From JANOYJ01 sp963792485 (GTDB taxonomy: Bacteria; Pseudomonadota; Alphaproteobacteria; Rhizobiales; Rhizobiaceae): a stretch of 64,000 nucleotides of DNA. The DNA lies in the NCBI GenBank assembly GCA_963792485.1, contig CAWBWL010000007.1, positions 124,001 to 188,000 of the forward strand, in the 5' to 3' direction. Shown here in pieces: positions 16,490-26,857 of this stretch. How positions within the stretch are numbered: position 1 is the stretch's first letter; every line of letters begins with the position of its first letter. The notes beneath the pieces are model-generated. The model saw only the letters and a program-made list of their open reading frames with translations, was not told where the DNA came from and did no database searches. A program made the position numbers and the translations under genes.

Positions 16490-17380
16490 TGAGCGGCCTC
16501 GAAAATGTAGGCCGCGCCTTGGCCGGTCTGCGGCTTGACGATCAGCTTTTCGCTGCGCTCGGTGAAGTCAACGGCACGGGACTTCAGGAGATATTTCGTC
16601 CGCGCAAGATCACTGACCCCAAACACAATGCCGCGCATCAATATCCCGCGCCGCTCCCCATGGGTGTCCAGGTCATAGAACGCTTTCAGCCCGGCATGGG
16701 TCAGAACCGAGAGTCTCGTATTCGGCAGCTGCACATCCATGCCAAACGAATGCGCCTCGACCTCGCGCTCATTGGCCACCGTTTGCAGCAAATACTGAAA
16801 ATCCGTCGGGTTCGGCTCACTCATCATGACGGACTTGATCGAGACCGCGCCATTCTCATGCGCGGTCAGCTTTGACCGGTCGGCCTTGGGAACATTGATG
16901 CGCTGGCAGGTGAAGAAGAACGAGTTCGGGCGAGCGCAGATCAGCGGCACACGCCAAGCGGAAATCCATCCGGGCTTTCGCACCCTCTGGCGTGACAAAA
17001 TCGCGGCCGAAATCAAGGATATTGCCTGCCGAAACGCCGGCGCTCTCAAACTGCCTGTGATCGCCTGCGGCGTCATCCGAGCCGACAACAATTGCCGAAA
17101 ACCCCTCCTGTCCCTTGCGGAACCGGAAGGCGGCATCGCGGGCGGTGAAGACATTGCCGGCAAGTGTCTGAGCTTCGGCTGTCTCGCGCTGACCAATGGC
17201 GAGAGGCTCCAGGAATGTCCCGTCGGCAAGATAGACGCAGGCATTCTCGGTGCCAAAGGGGTGCACGCCCTTCGGCGCCACGATAAACCCCAGCCGCTCA
17301 TGCCGCTCCTGGCTGACGGCAAGGTCCAGTGTTGGAAGAACAAGGTGATCTAGCGGGCGCGGGCGGGGAAGCTGTGTCAT
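16486..17380 (-). CDS. VOC-family (glyoxalase-like) protein, one frame break
   Basis: Large two-part glyoxalase/VOC fold protein, about 297 residues once rejoined. N-terminal half: LDHLVLPTLDLAVSQERHERLGFIVAPKGVHPFGTENACVYLADGTFLEPLA; C-terminal half ends QTGQGAAYIFEAAQ. The frame changes near 16937, where one surplus base in a CGCCCGAAC context separates CAADLRSP from NSFFFTCQRINVPK. Start taken at the ATG ending at 17380. The stop overlaps kdsA's start, and the same VOC-kdsA pairing is seen in other Rhizobiales. Substrate unknown. Confidence 0.75.
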
Positions 17381-17423
17381 GGCGCGGGTTTGCAATATCG
17401 GGTTTCGATTTGCAAGAAGCCGC

Positions 17424-18696
17424 TCAGGCGAAGAACGGGTTCTTCTCGACAATTGGCGTCAGCCCGGCATTGATCTCATCAATCTTGGCCTGCATCCGCC
17501 GTCGCATCTCTTGTGCTGCCTCATCGGCGCTGCCTCGCCATGCATGCATAGCGACCGGCTGCACCAGACGCAGGATTGCCTTGCGTGGACCGACGGGCTG
17601 CGGCACGAATTTGTTGAATGTGTCTTTGAAGGTCCCGCTGCAATAGTCGTTGCGGATGCGCTTAATATGTTCAGCGATTTCTTCTTGCGAGATTTGCGGG
17701 CGCGCAAAGGCAAAGTCGCCGACACGTCCGGCCCGGAACAGCATGTCCGCCAGCCGCTTCAAATCCTTCGCTTCAGGGCTCCCTTTGTCCAAAGTCCGAA
17801 GCTTGCGCCGCACCAATCTCGCAAAATCTGCATCTGCCGCCTCATTCAGCAATCCGGCAAGCTTTTGCCGGATTGCATCGAGCACCAGTCTTTGCCGCTC
17901 GCGATAAGGTGCGCTTTCGCCGGCAGTCAGGCCGAGTTCCATCTCATCGCGCCGCAGCAGGGCTGAATAAATCAGAAAAACGCGCTGTGCGAGCCCTGCC
18001 CCGTTCGGCGTCTTGATGCGCAGCCGCTGTTCAACATAAGCGCATTCACGGGCGAGTCCGTTCGTCACGTCATTCAGAAAAACGAGTTTCCAGACGATAG
18101 GCGCGACAAAGCTCTCGAAGTCCGCATCGACTTGCCTGCCCCGCTGCAAGGCGTCCATGGCCATTTCTGCGGCACCAGAAAAAAGCGGCCCGACATGATT
18201 GCCGTGCCAGCCGACCGATCCTTCCGGATGCAAAAGCACGCCATGACCCAGCACGGCCCAATTGATCGAATATTCCTTCGCCTTGCCGCCATCGCCCGGT
18301 ATCTGGGCAATCAGATTATTGGCAAGCCAGAAGCGCTGCGCCAGATCGCCGAGGCCATTGACGACGCCGTGCGTCGCCCAGCAGGCGGCGAGCTGCGCCG
18401 CATGACTGATGATTTCCTTGTCGATCATCCAGTCAGTGAAGAATTCCGGATGGTTCGGTGTGATGAAGGTCGCTTTGCCCTTGCCGCACAGCGCCGCAAG
18501 CCCGGCCTTATCCTCATCCGGATAGTCCCAGACGCGGATGTCCGAGAAGCCCTTGATACCCGGAACACGCCCGAGCACAGGAATTGCGCGCACGAAGCGG
18601 GATGCCGCCGAGCATCAGCCAGCGGTTCACCCCGTTCAGAAAACGGATAAAGCGGGCGTTCGGCTGCGGTTCGACAAAGACGTCGAGCTTGGCCAT
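17424..18696 (-). CDS. PlsC-like phospholipid acyltransferase family protein, one frame break
   Basis: About 424 residues. The motif ITPNHPEFFTDW has the histidine-aspartate pair with five residues between rather than the usual four of HX4D acyltransferases, and LLHPEGSVGWHG corresponds to the glycerol-phosphate binding PEG motif. Together they point to a PlsC/LPLAT-type acyltransferase; the acyl acceptor is unknown. The first 33 residues (MAKLDVFVEPQPNARFIRFL...) are in another frame, joined near 18597 by a one-base change. Helix-rich C-terminal half (after about 230) has no recognised domain. Start at the ATG ending at 18696, just downstream of eipB. Confidence 0.65.
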
Positions 18697-18709
18697 TCGG
18701 ATTCAGGAA

Positions 18710-19546
18710 TTACTGGGGTTTGCAGTCTTGCGGCTTGTCATAGACCTTAAGGTCCACGAGCTTGCCGGTCATCGAGAAGTCGCCATAGTCCATGACAAGA
18801 TCGCGCGTAATGCCGTTGTCATAGAGCTTGAAGGCAATCTGATAGACCGGCAAGCCCTCATTTTCCTTCTCGTCCTCGAAATAGGACATTGACACTGGCC
18901 AATGCGGCGCGGATTTCAGATCCTTCAGCGGCGCCTCATCATCGGCGGCGTCAGCAACCGTCGGCGTTGCCTTGTCTTTGCCGATGATGACTGTCGTGGA
19001 CAAAATCTTGTTCGCATCGTCCGAACCGTCGAAAATGGATGTTTCGTAAAACGTCTCGCCCTTTTGCGCCTTGGTCAAAAGCTCCAGGAGGTGCTGAGTT
19101 GGAAACTGCGTGGCAGCCAGTTCCAGCTTTTCTTCCTTGGGCTTTTTGAGGTCAACCTTGACGCCGCTCTTGTCGAGCGTGGCGTTGCCGACGGTCTCGG
19201 TGTCGAGCTGCTTGTCGACAAAGCTCTTGGTCAAAAACCGGAAGGCGGAACCGTCGCCTGCTTCGAATGTCGTGGTCTGCTGATCGGTCAGACGCACCTG
19301 CTCGCCATTGTCGATTTGCGTCACATAGCGGAATGTCGTGGTGAACCCTTCACAGGCCGAACCGTTGAACTCATAGACCATGCGTCCCTTGATGCCGGTG
19401 ATGCCCGAACGGTCGGACGCGTTCTTCAGCTCAAGGTCATAAACCGCGCGGTGCGGCAAAAGCGCTGAGGCGGACGCCGCAGGTGCGACGCTCGCCGCGC
19501 CAACCATCAAAACAGACGAGCTCAAGAGAAATAGGGCATGACGCAT
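18710..19546 (-). CDS. eipB: EipB family periplasmic cell-envelope integrity protein (DUF1849)
   Basis: Exported protein with a signal peptide (about 1-27, cleavage after SASA) followed by LLPHRAVYDLELKNASDRSGITGIKGRMVYEFNG, the hallmark of the DUF1849/EipB family described in Brucella, where it forms a beta-spiral in the periplasm and supports envelope integrity. The two cysteines known to form the stabilising disulfide are present, in GSACEGF (about 64) and at the very C terminus (DCKPQ). 278 residues, normal length. Starts at the ATG ending at 19546; probably transcribed with the acyltransferase 14 bases downstream. Confidence 0.9.
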   Translation of the reverse strand: MRHALFLLSSSVLMVGAASVAPAASASALLPHRAVYDLELKNASDRSGITGIKGRMVYEFNGSACEGFTTTFRYVTQIDNGEQVRLTDQQTTTFEAGDGSAFRFLTKSFVDKQLDTETVGNATLDKSGVKVDLKKPKEEKLELAATQFPTQHLLELLTKAQKGETFYETSIFDGSDDANKILSTTVIIGKDKATPTVADAADDEAPLKDLKSAPHWPVSMSYFEDEKENEGLPVYQIAFKLYDNGITRDLVMDYGDFSMTGKLVDLKVYDKPQDCKPQ

Positions 19547-19648
19547 TACGGGTCTCCAAACCTGACGCTCACTTTAAAAATTGCGGTGGCAAAAGCGAGG
19601 CGAAAATGTGAGCATTCAACGGATTTCTAGAAAACAAACGGAAACCCG

Positions 19649-20113
19649 ATGCCAAACGCCATAGATGATCGCCTGAAAACCCTGAACATAGTCTTACCGA
19701 CCCCCGCAGTCCCTGCTGCGAACTATGTTTCTTATGTGATGTCCGGCAATCTTCTGTTCACCGCCGGACAGTTGCCGTTTGTTGATGGCAAGCTTGCGGC
19801 AACCGGCATATTGGGTCGCGATATCGATATTGATACCGGCAGGGCGAGCGCGCGCCAGTGCGGGATCAACATTCTGGCGCAGGCCAAAGCTGCTTTGGGC
19901 GATCTCGACCGGATCACCCGCATCGTCAAGCTGACGGTGTTTGTCGCCTCAGCGCCCGACTTTGTCTCGCAGCCGCAAATCGGCAATGGATGTTCGGACT
20001 TGATGGTGGAAGTTCTCGGCGAGAATGGCCGCCATGCGCGCTCCGCAGTGGGCGTCGCAAGCCTGCCGCTCAATGCGCCGGTGGAGATTGAAGCCGTGAT
20101 CGAGTTCGCGTGA
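19649..20113 (+). CDS. RidA family protein
   Basis: Member of the RidA/YjgF/UK114 family; RidA proper hydrolyses reactive enamine/imine intermediates such as 2-aminoacrylate. 154 residues with the fold's AANYVSYVMSGNLLFTAGQLP start and VASLPLNAPVEIEAVIEF end. The catalytic Arg of true RidA (in the C-terminal RSxxxV pattern) is represented by ARSAVGVASLP, so imine deaminase activity is possible. It overlaps the GDPD gene by four bases (GTGA), so the two are co-translated. Begins at ATG 19649. Confidence 0.9.
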   Translation: MPNAIDDRLKTLNIVLPTPAVPAANYVSYVMSGNLLFTAGQLPFVDGKLAATGILGRDIDIDTGRASARQCGINILAQAKAALGDLDRITRIVKLTVFVASAPDFVSQPQIGNGCSDLMVEVLGENGRHARSAVGVASLPLNAPVEIEAVIEFA

Positions 20114-20844
20114 AGCCGATGACGCGTCAAAGCCCCGCCGGTCTCTCCTGGCTCACCGCCCGCCCGATTGCCCATCGCGGCCTGCATGACGGCAACAAGG
20201 CAGTGTGGGAAAATACGCTGAGCGCCTTCTCGCGCGCCATTGTCGCCAATTACGCCATTGAATGCGATGTGCATCTGTCGAGCGATGGTGTGCCGGTCGT
20301 CTTTCATGACGCCGATCTTGAGCGCCTTACCAGCGAAAAAGGCATGGTGCATGACCGGACCGCAGTTCAGCTTTCCAAAATCAAGATTGGCGGCACACAG
20401 GACCGGATCCCGCTTCTGTCGCAAATGCTGGCTTTGGTGGACGGCAAGGTTCCGCTGGTCATCGAGCTCAAGGGCGACCCGGGCCATGATGACGGCCTGG
20501 TGGCTGCCGTGGCGCGTGAGCTTTCAGGCTATAATGGTCAGGCCGCCATCATGTCGTTTGAACACCCGCATTTGCGCCGCTGCGCCAAAGAAGCGCCGGG
20601 CATTCCGGCTGGACTGACAGCGGAAGGCGTGCATGATCCGGACATTGAAGCGCATTTCTCGATGCTGGCGCATGGCATCAGTTTTGTGTCCTACAATGTC
20701 TATCACTTGCCAAACCGGTTTGTGACCTTTGTGCGCGAGCGGCTGTCGCTGCCGGTGATCACCTGGACGGTGCGGAACGAGGACACGCTGAAGAAGACAT
20801 ATCAACACGCTGATCAGGCGACTTTCGAGGGCTTTGCCGCCTAG
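20110..20844 (+). CDS. Glycerophosphodiester phosphodiesterase
   Basis: Hydrolyses glycerophosphodiesters to glycerol 3-phosphate and an alcohol. GDPD motifs: IAHRGLHDGNKAVWENTLSAF with catalytic His and Glu, ECDVHLSSDGVPVVFHDADLERLT with metal-binding Glu/Asp and the second His, and VIELKGD. 244 residues, cytoplasmic type without signal peptide. It starts at GTG 20110 overlapping the RidA stop, or at the ATG at 20119. No frame break. Confidence 0.93.
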   Translation: MKPMTRQSPAGLSWLTARPIAHRGLHDGNKAVWENTLSAFSRAIVANYAIECDVHLSSDGVPVVFHDADLERLTSEKGMVHDRTAVQLSKIKIGGTQDRIPLLSQMLALVDGKVPLVIELKGDPGHDDGLVAAVARELSGYNGQAAIMSFEHPHLRRCAKEAPGIPAGLTAEGVHDPDIEAHFSMLAHGISFVSYNVYHLPNRFVTFVRERLSLPVITWTVRNEDTLKKTYQHADQATFEGFAA

Positions 20845-20928
20845 CCGGAGTTCAATGCTCACCGGACGCCGCATCAGGGCATATGAACGGGCGCTTGCGC
20901 GGGCAAGAATGCAGCCTATCTTGCTGCG

Positions 20929-22143
20929 ATGCACATGTTCGGCAAATCCCCCTCCGCCTCCAGCCAGCTGACCGCCAAAATCGTTGGCGGGGCAAGGGCA
21001 TTTACTGAAGCCGAGTGGGGATCTCTTTCGGGCGCGGAATGTGGAGCGCCAGACTATAACCCTTTCATTTCACATGCTTTTTTGGCGGCTTTGGAGGATT
21101 CAAACTGCGTTGGCGGCCGCTCCGGCTGGCGGCCACAGTTTTTGCGGATCGAACATGAGGACGGCAGTCTTGCCGGGGCTGTCCCGGCTTATCTCAAGAG
21201 CCATAGCCAGGGCGAATATGTCTTCGACCATGCATGGGCGGACGCCTTTGCCCGCGCTGGGGGCAGTTACTATCCGAAGCTTCAAATCTCTGCGCCTTTC
21301 ACGCCTGTCACCGGTCCAAGATTGTTGACAGCCATCGGGCAAGCGGCTGATATCATTCAGTCTTTCGAGGCCGCCTCAATCGCGTCCGCAGTGCGGCAAA
21401 TGGGCATCTCCTCAGCGCATGTCACCTTTGCCACGGAGCAAGAAGCAAAGCGCCTCGAAGAAAATGGCTTCCTCCTGCGCAATGATCAGCAGTTCCATTT
21501 CAGGAATGATGGTTATGCCAGCTACGACGATTTTCTAGGAACGCTCGCCTCCCGCAAACGCAAGGCTCTGAAGCGCGAGCGGCGCGAGGCTTTCGCCAAT
21601 GAAATCAAGATCGTATGGCTGACTGGCAAGGATTTGACCGAGAGGGTTTGGGACGATTTCTTCGCCTTCTACATGGACACCGGCAGCCGCAAATGGGGTT
21701 CGCCCTATTTGAACCGCGAATTTTTCTCGCTTGTCAGCGAGCGTATGGCGGATGACATCCTGCTGGTGATGGCGCAGCGCAACGGCCGCTACATTGCGGG
21801 CGCGATCAACTTCATTGGCTCAGACCGGCTCTACGGTCGCAATTGGGGCTGCATTGAGGATCATCCCTTCCTGCATTTCGAAGTCTGCTACCACCAAGCC
21901 ATTGATTTTGCGATTGAAAGGAAGCTTGCCGTCGTTGAAGCCGGAGCGCAGGGCGAACACAAGCTGGCGCGCGGATACATGCCTGTCACGACATGGTCCG
22001 CGCATTATATCGAGCATCCGGGCCTGCGCCGCGCGGTTTCCGACTATCTCGAGCACGAGCGCGCCCACGTCGCAGCCGCTGTTGAGGAACTGGCCGGATA
22101 CGGACCTTTTCGCAAAAGCGATGCGCAGGGCCGGGAGAATTGA
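20929..22143 (+). CDS. FemAB-like GNAT protein (DUF482 / COG3146)
   Basis: About 404 residues of the FemAB-like / DUF482 family (tandem GNAT folds), annotated as peptidoglycan-biosynthesis or general acyl-transfer proteins; the true substrate is not established. Characteristic stretches are YNPFISHAFLAALEDS near the start, VFDHAWADAFARAGGSYYPKL, LASRKRKALKRERREA and the C-terminal GAQGEHKLARGYMPVTTWSAHYI. ATG at 20929 (or 20935); no clear ribosome site. Stands alone upstream of tRNA-Thr. Confidence 0.85.
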   Translation: MHMFGKSPSASSQLTAKIVGGARAFTEAEWGSLSGAECGAPDYNPFISHAFLAALEDSNCVGGRSGWRPQFLRIEHEDGSLAGAVPAYLKSHSQGEYVFDHAWADAFARAGGSYYPKLQISAPFTPVTGPRLLTAIGQAADIIQSFEAASIASAVRQMGISSAHVTFATEQEAKRLEENGFLLRNDQQFHFRNDGYASYDDFLGTLASRKRKALKRERREAFANEIKIVWLTGKDLTERVWDDFFAFYMDTGSRKWGSPYLNREFFSLVSERMADDILLVMAQRNGRYIAGAINFIGSDRLYGRNWGCIEDHPFLHFEVCYHQAIDFAIERKLAVVEAGAQGEHKLARGYMPVTTWSAHYIEHPGLRRAVSDYLEHERAHVAAAVEELAGYGPFRKSDAQGREN

Positions 22144-22204
22144 GGCTGTTCCAGGCCGAAATTCATCTTTTCTTTTTTATCGTCTGTGATATCAGAGCCG
22201 CGCC

Positions 22205-22280
<76 letters not shown>

Positions 22281-22302
22281 TTTTCTTCAGGATTTGAAGA
22301 GT

Positions 22303-23826
22303 TCATGTGCCGCAGAATGTGCGCAGCACTTCTTCGCTCTCCGCAGGCGGCGCTGCGTATTTTCCGAATCGCGGCTGTTCGGCGAATGGTTTTTTGAGAA
22401 CCTCCACAAGCGCATGGAACAGCGAAAAGTCGCCTTCATCCTCTGCGGCGCGGATAGCCTGTTCGATACGGTGATTGCGCGGGATATATTTCGGATTGGC
22501 GGCATTCAAGGCTGCCATAGTCTTCGTGCTGCCCAGCCCGTCCGCCTGCAGCCGCGCCAGCCAACTCGCGTGCCATGCATCAAAAGCGGCAATATCCGTG
22601 AAGTTCTCCCGGAATTTGGCAGCCCCTTTTGGTCTCACAATCGATCCCAACGCTCTGAAACTATTGGTGAAATCCATCGAATTGGTTTCGAGAAGCGAGA
22701 GCCAGTTCAGTGACCAGTCTGCTGTCATGCGGTTGCTCACCTTGTAAGCCGAAGCTTGCGGCGCATACCGTCCAAAAAGTGCCTCTCATAGTGAGCGGGC
22801 CATGCCGAGATCAGCTCATTGGCCAGTTCCAGCGCCCTGTCCTCATTCTCATCGAGCAGCGGCGCCAGGGTTTCGGCCAGCCGCGCCAAATTCCACTGCG
22901 CAACCGCGCTTTGATTGGCATAGGCATAGCGGCCAAACTCATCAATCGACGAAAACACCTTGCGTGGAATGTAAGTATCGAGAAAGGCACAGGGACCGAA
23001 ATCGATGGTCTCGCCGGAAATGGCCATGTTGTCGGTGTTCATCACGCCGTGAATAAAGCCGGCGCACATCCACTTCGCGATCAGCGCCGCCTGGCGCGCA
23101 ATCACAGCCTCAAGAAGAGCGGCGTAGGGCCGTTCCGCGCCTTTCACCTGCGGATAATGCCGGTCAATGGCATAATCGGCCAGCCGTTTGACCGATGTCA
23201 TGTCGCCGCGCGCGGCGAAGAACTGAAAAGTGCCGACGCGGATATGGCTGGCGGCCACACGCGTGAACACCGCGCCGGGCTTTCCGGTTTCGCGCTGCAC
23301 CCGCTCGCCGGTCAACACAGCCGCCAGCGCCCTTGTGGCCGGAATGCCAAGCGCGTGCATGGCCTCTGAGACGATATATTCGCGCAGCACCGGACCCAAG
23401 GCCGCCCGGCCATCCCCGCGCCGGGAAAATGGCGTCGGCCCTGCCCCTTTCAACTGAATGTCTCGGCGCTGACCGTGCCTGTCGAGCACTTCGCCCAGCA
23501 AAATCGCCCGGCCATCGCCAAGCTGCGGCACGAAATGGCCGAACTGATGCCCGGCATAGGCCATGGCCAGCGGATCAGCGCCGATCGGGAATGGCATTGC
23601 CAGAGAAGAATGGCGGCCAGTTCATTTTCAGGAGCCCCTGATTGAAGGTCCAGCTCCTTCGCGAGCTCGGGTTGAAAGCGATGAGACGAGGCGCGGCGAC
23701 ATGCGCCGGGCTGACACGCAAATACATGCCGTCCAGATCACGCGCATAGCTGTTGTCGAACGAAAACAATGCGTTTGCCCTGTTTTCCTCGACAGTTTTC
23801 GCCTGAGTTATCGCCTGTGCTGTCAC
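22303..23826 (-). CDS. selO: Protein adenylyltransferase SelO (YdiU), several frame breaks
   Basis: Pseudokinase-fold enzyme that transfers AMP to protein Ser/Thr/Tyr. Recognisable blocks: FSFDNSYARDLDGMYLRVSP, AMAYAGHQFGHFVPQLGDGRA, LKGAGPTPFSRRGDGRAALG, FIHGVMNTDNMAISGETIDFGPCAFLD, and the family C terminus RTFCGT, where the Cys replaces the eukaryotic selenocysteine. Frame changes are needed near 23668, 23615, 23597 and 22740. Once repaired the protein is about 500 residues, a normal length. As with lpd, the number of small indels in an otherwise conserved sequence suggests sequence error. Starts at the GTG ending at 23826. Confidence 0.88.
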
Positions 23827-23827
23827 C

Positions 23828-24275
23828 CTAGACGCTTTCCTGCCTCAGCCGTCCAATCGCTTTTTCCTGCATGCACCCAGGCATCATCTGCATGAACTCG
23901 ATACGGTTGCCGTCCGGATCGCCAACCCAGCATTGCCAATTGCCATCGAGTCCGAGTTTGGGTTCATGAATGAACGCGACGCCTCGCGCACGCAGGTCCG
24001 CAGCTGTTGCCTGCATGTCCTCAACTTGCAGGCAGAAGTGATTGATTGCATTGGCATTCCAGCCGGGGGCCACGTCACCCTCCCCGCCGGGGAAAATCTC
24101 GATGAACTGGTCATCCGTCATGCGCAGATAGACGAGCATCAGCGAGCCGTCCTCGTGATTTATGCGCATCATTTCAGCAAAACCCAGCGTGTCGCGGTAA
24201 AAGGCAAGCGAGCGGTCAAGGTCCTTCACCTTCAGCGCGGCGTGGGCAAGGGATTTGATTTTCAGCGCGGACCAT
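23828..24275 (-). CDS. VOC-family glyoxalase I-like protein, start uncertain
   Basis: Single VOC domain (about 140 residues): LAHAALKVKDLDRSLAFYRDTLGF, FIEIFPGG, AINHFCLQVEDMQATAADL and DPDGNRIEFMQM. Metal ligand positions His (LAHAAL), Glu (FIEIF), His (NHFCL) and Glu (IEFMQ) match lactoylglutathione lyase-like enzymes. The frame is open upstream of the domain but the only sensible ATG (ending at 24275) is one base out of phase, so either a CTG/other start is used or there is an extra G in the CGCG run near 24267. It ends one base from the selO start. Confidence 0.75.
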
Positions 24276-24358
24276 CTTCTTCTCCATGATTTTGCGCAGA
24301 GCTTACACATTATTTCAAACCATGCTAACGGCCCGCCGCATTCCAAGGACTTTTGCCC

Positions 24359-25677
24359 ATGACCGCCGCTCCCCGCATTTCTTTTGTCTCCCTCGGCTGC
24401 CCGAAAGCCCTGGTGGATTCCGAGCGGATTATTACGCGGCTGCGGGCCGAGGGCTATGACATCACCCGCAAACATGATGGCGCGGATATGGTGATCGTCA
24501 ATACGTGCGGCTTCCTCGATTCCGCCCGCGATGAATCGCTTGACGCCATCGGCGCGGCGCTCAGTCGGAAAACGGCAAGGTGATCGTCACCGGCTGCTTG
24601 GGCGCCGAGCCGGATGTGATCCGCCAGCGCCACCCAAACGTTTTGGCCATCACCGGACCCCAGGCCTATGAAAGTGTGATGAGCGCCGTGCATGAGGCCG
24701 CGCCGCCCGCCCATGACCCGTTCATGGACCTTGTGCCGCCGCAGGGCGTCAAGCTGACGCCGCGCCATTATGCGTACCTCAAGATTTCCGAAGGTTGCTC
24801 CAACCGCTGCTCGTTCTGCATTATTCCCTCTTTGCGCGGCGACCTTGTGTCGCGGCCCATCGGCGAGGTCTTGAGAGAAGCTGAGAAGCTGGTGGCGGCG
24901 GGCGTCAAGGAATTGCTGGTCATTTCGCAGGACACCAGCGCCTACGGGCTCGACATTAGATATGCGGAAAGCCCGTTTCAGGACCGTTCCGTCAAGGCCA
25001 AATTTCTCGATCTGTCGCGCGAACTTGGCCAGATGGGCGTGTGGGTGCGCATGCACTATGTCTACCCCTACCCGCATGTCGATGATGTGATCCCGCTGAT
25101 GGCCGAGGGCAAAATCCTGCCCTATCTCGACATTCCGTTTCAGCATGCCAGCCCCGCCGTGCTCAAAAACATGAAGCGTCCCGCGCATCAGGGCAAGACG
25201 TTCGAGCGCATCGGCAAATGGCGCGAGACGTGTCCTGACCTTGCCGTCCGCTCGACCTTCATTGTCGGCTTTCCTGGCGAGACCGAGGAAGATTTCGAGA
25301 TGCTGCTCGACTGGATGGATCACGCCAAGATCGACCGCGCCGGGGCGTTCAAATATGAGCCGGTGCGCGGGGCGAAGGCCAATGATCTTGGCCTGCCGCT
25401 GGTGCCGGAGGAGGTCAAGGAAAGCCGCTACAAGCGCTTCATGGAGCGCCAGCAGCGCGTATCGGCCGGGCTGTTGAAGAAGAAAATCGGGCTGCGGCTG
25501 CCGGTGATCATCGACAAGGCCGATGGCCTGTCAGCGACCGGCCGCACCAAATATGATGCGCCGGAGATTGATGGTTCGGTGCATGTGACCAGTCGCCGGC
25601 CGGTCAGGGCGGGTGATATTGTGACGGTCAAGATCGAGCGCAGCGACGCGTATGATTTGTTTGGGCACGCAGTCTGA
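24359..25677 (+). CDS. rimO: Ribosomal protein S12 methylthiotransferase RimO, one frame break
   Basis: Radical-SAM enzyme that methylthiolates an aspartate of ribosomal protein S12. N-terminal UPF0004 domain with cluster cysteines (VSLGCPKALVDSE, VNTCGFLDSA, VTGCLGAEP), radical-SAM motif SEGCSNRCSFCIIPSLRG, and C-terminal TRAM domain ending YDLFGHAV. One base is missing near 24565 (LSRKTAR versus the expected LSENGKVIVTGC). Start ATG 24359, nine bases after AAGGA. Residues LVDSERI and the CSFCIIP/RGD pattern distinguish RimO from MiaB. Confidence 0.95.
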
Positions 25678-25777
25678 CAAAGACAGCGTCACGGCCAATT
25701 GGCTGAAGCCCGCGCCAACACCCCCGCCGCCCTGCCGGGACGCCGTCCAAACTGCCGGTCAAGTCAGCCGCCGCCCC

Positions 25778-26521
25778 TTACGACGTATCCTGCTCCTTCC
25801 GCAGCTCGCGCAGAAAATAGCAGCAGTCGCTCAGGACCCGGTCAACTTCATGGATCTGTTTCTTGCGATGACCCAGCGGATAGCCGGGACGGATGGTGGA
25901 GATGCGCGAGCCGCGTTTGCGCGCGGTGAGTTTGCGGATTTCGAGTAACATCTTGCCGCGCCAGCGCACATAGCGCCGCGCTTGTCTGGGCAGCGTTGCC
26001 AGCGCGTGTTTGAACGCTGTAATGCGCCGGATGAGCCGCGCGGCGTTGATCGGGTCCTCGCCGGTGAGGGGAACCGGTTCGGGCGGAAAATACGGCGTGG
26101 ACCAGCCGGGAACGCTGATGCGCGGAAACGAGGTGGGCCTGCCCTGGAACGGCTTGCGATCGCCGGGCCGGGCGAAATGCTTGAGCGGCTCGATCAGATT
26201 GAACACCGGAATGCGCGCTGGCGTATCTGAAGCCGCATCTGAAGCGCGCTCCATCTTCTTCAGCTTCGCCGCCAGTTCCTTCGGGAACGGGCCGCTGGGC
26301 GTAACCTTCAGCACAATGCCGCGCGCGGCAATGATGATCAGCCGGCGCAGCGCCGCTTCCGCCGGGCGCAGCAGGATCAAGATACGCCGGTAAACCCGCC
26401 GCGTCAGCACCGTCACCGGCACACCCTTGTTGAGACCGGCCATGAAGAACATCTCTGTCATGACAAAGAACAAGTCCCGCGACTGCCGCTCGATGACGCC
26501 TTTCCAGTCAATATCCGACAT
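25778..26521 (-). CDS. Conserved hypothetical protein, basic
   Basis: About 247 residues, very rich in Arg and Lys, with no signal peptide. It contains one hydrophobic stretch around residues 50-80 (LILLRPAEAALRRLIIIAARGIVL) that could be a membrane-associated helix, and a Pro-rich middle. The frame is long, has normal GC-rich codon use and starts at an ATG (ending at 26521) after GGCAGGG. I recall similar proteins of unknown function in Rhizobiales, but cannot assign a family. It is divergent from vgrG. Confidence 0.6.
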   Translation of the reverse strand: MSDIDWKGVIERQSRDLFFVMTEMFFMAGLNKGVPVTVLTRRVYRRILILLRPAEAALRRLIIIAARGIVLKVTPSGPFPKELAAKLKKMERASDAASDTPARIPVFNLIEPLKHFARPGDRKPFQGRPTSFPRISVPGWSTPYFPPEPVPLTGEDPINAARLIRRITAFKHALATLPRQARRYVRWRGKMLLEIRKLTARKRGSRISTIRPGYPLGHRKKQIHEVDRVLSDCCYFLRELRKEQDTS

Positions 26522-26857
26522 GCCCTGCCTTTCCACACACGGGGCGGATTATGGGGCAGGATGGAAGGGGTGGGATAAGTATTTTTTCTGGCGATTGAAT
26601 TTGCTCAGAAAATTCGTGTTCTCATCCCACAGTTGGGCGTTTCAAGGAGCAGGAATCCTTGGCGGCTCGCGCCGGGCGGTGGTCTGGCATGATTGCCTGG
26701 CGCTGCGTTTGAAAGACGGTGTGACTGACTCTGCCTCACCTGTGTTGCTGCGCAAAACCGGCGCTCACCTTCCTGGTGCGGGGAAGCAGATTGCCTGCCC
26801 CTTGTGCATCCCTCTCAGACATTTTAGGTTGCATCAACTTCCGCAAGGGCCTCTCCC
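26522..26857. other. Intergenic stretch upstream of vgrG, no gene seen
   Basis: Both strands were read. A frame covers much of it on the + strand, but its codon pattern and lack of ribosome site argue against a gene. It should hold the divergent promoters of the hypothetical gene and vgrG; no confident -35/-10 pair was found. AAGGGC precedes the vgrG ATG. Confidence 0.5.
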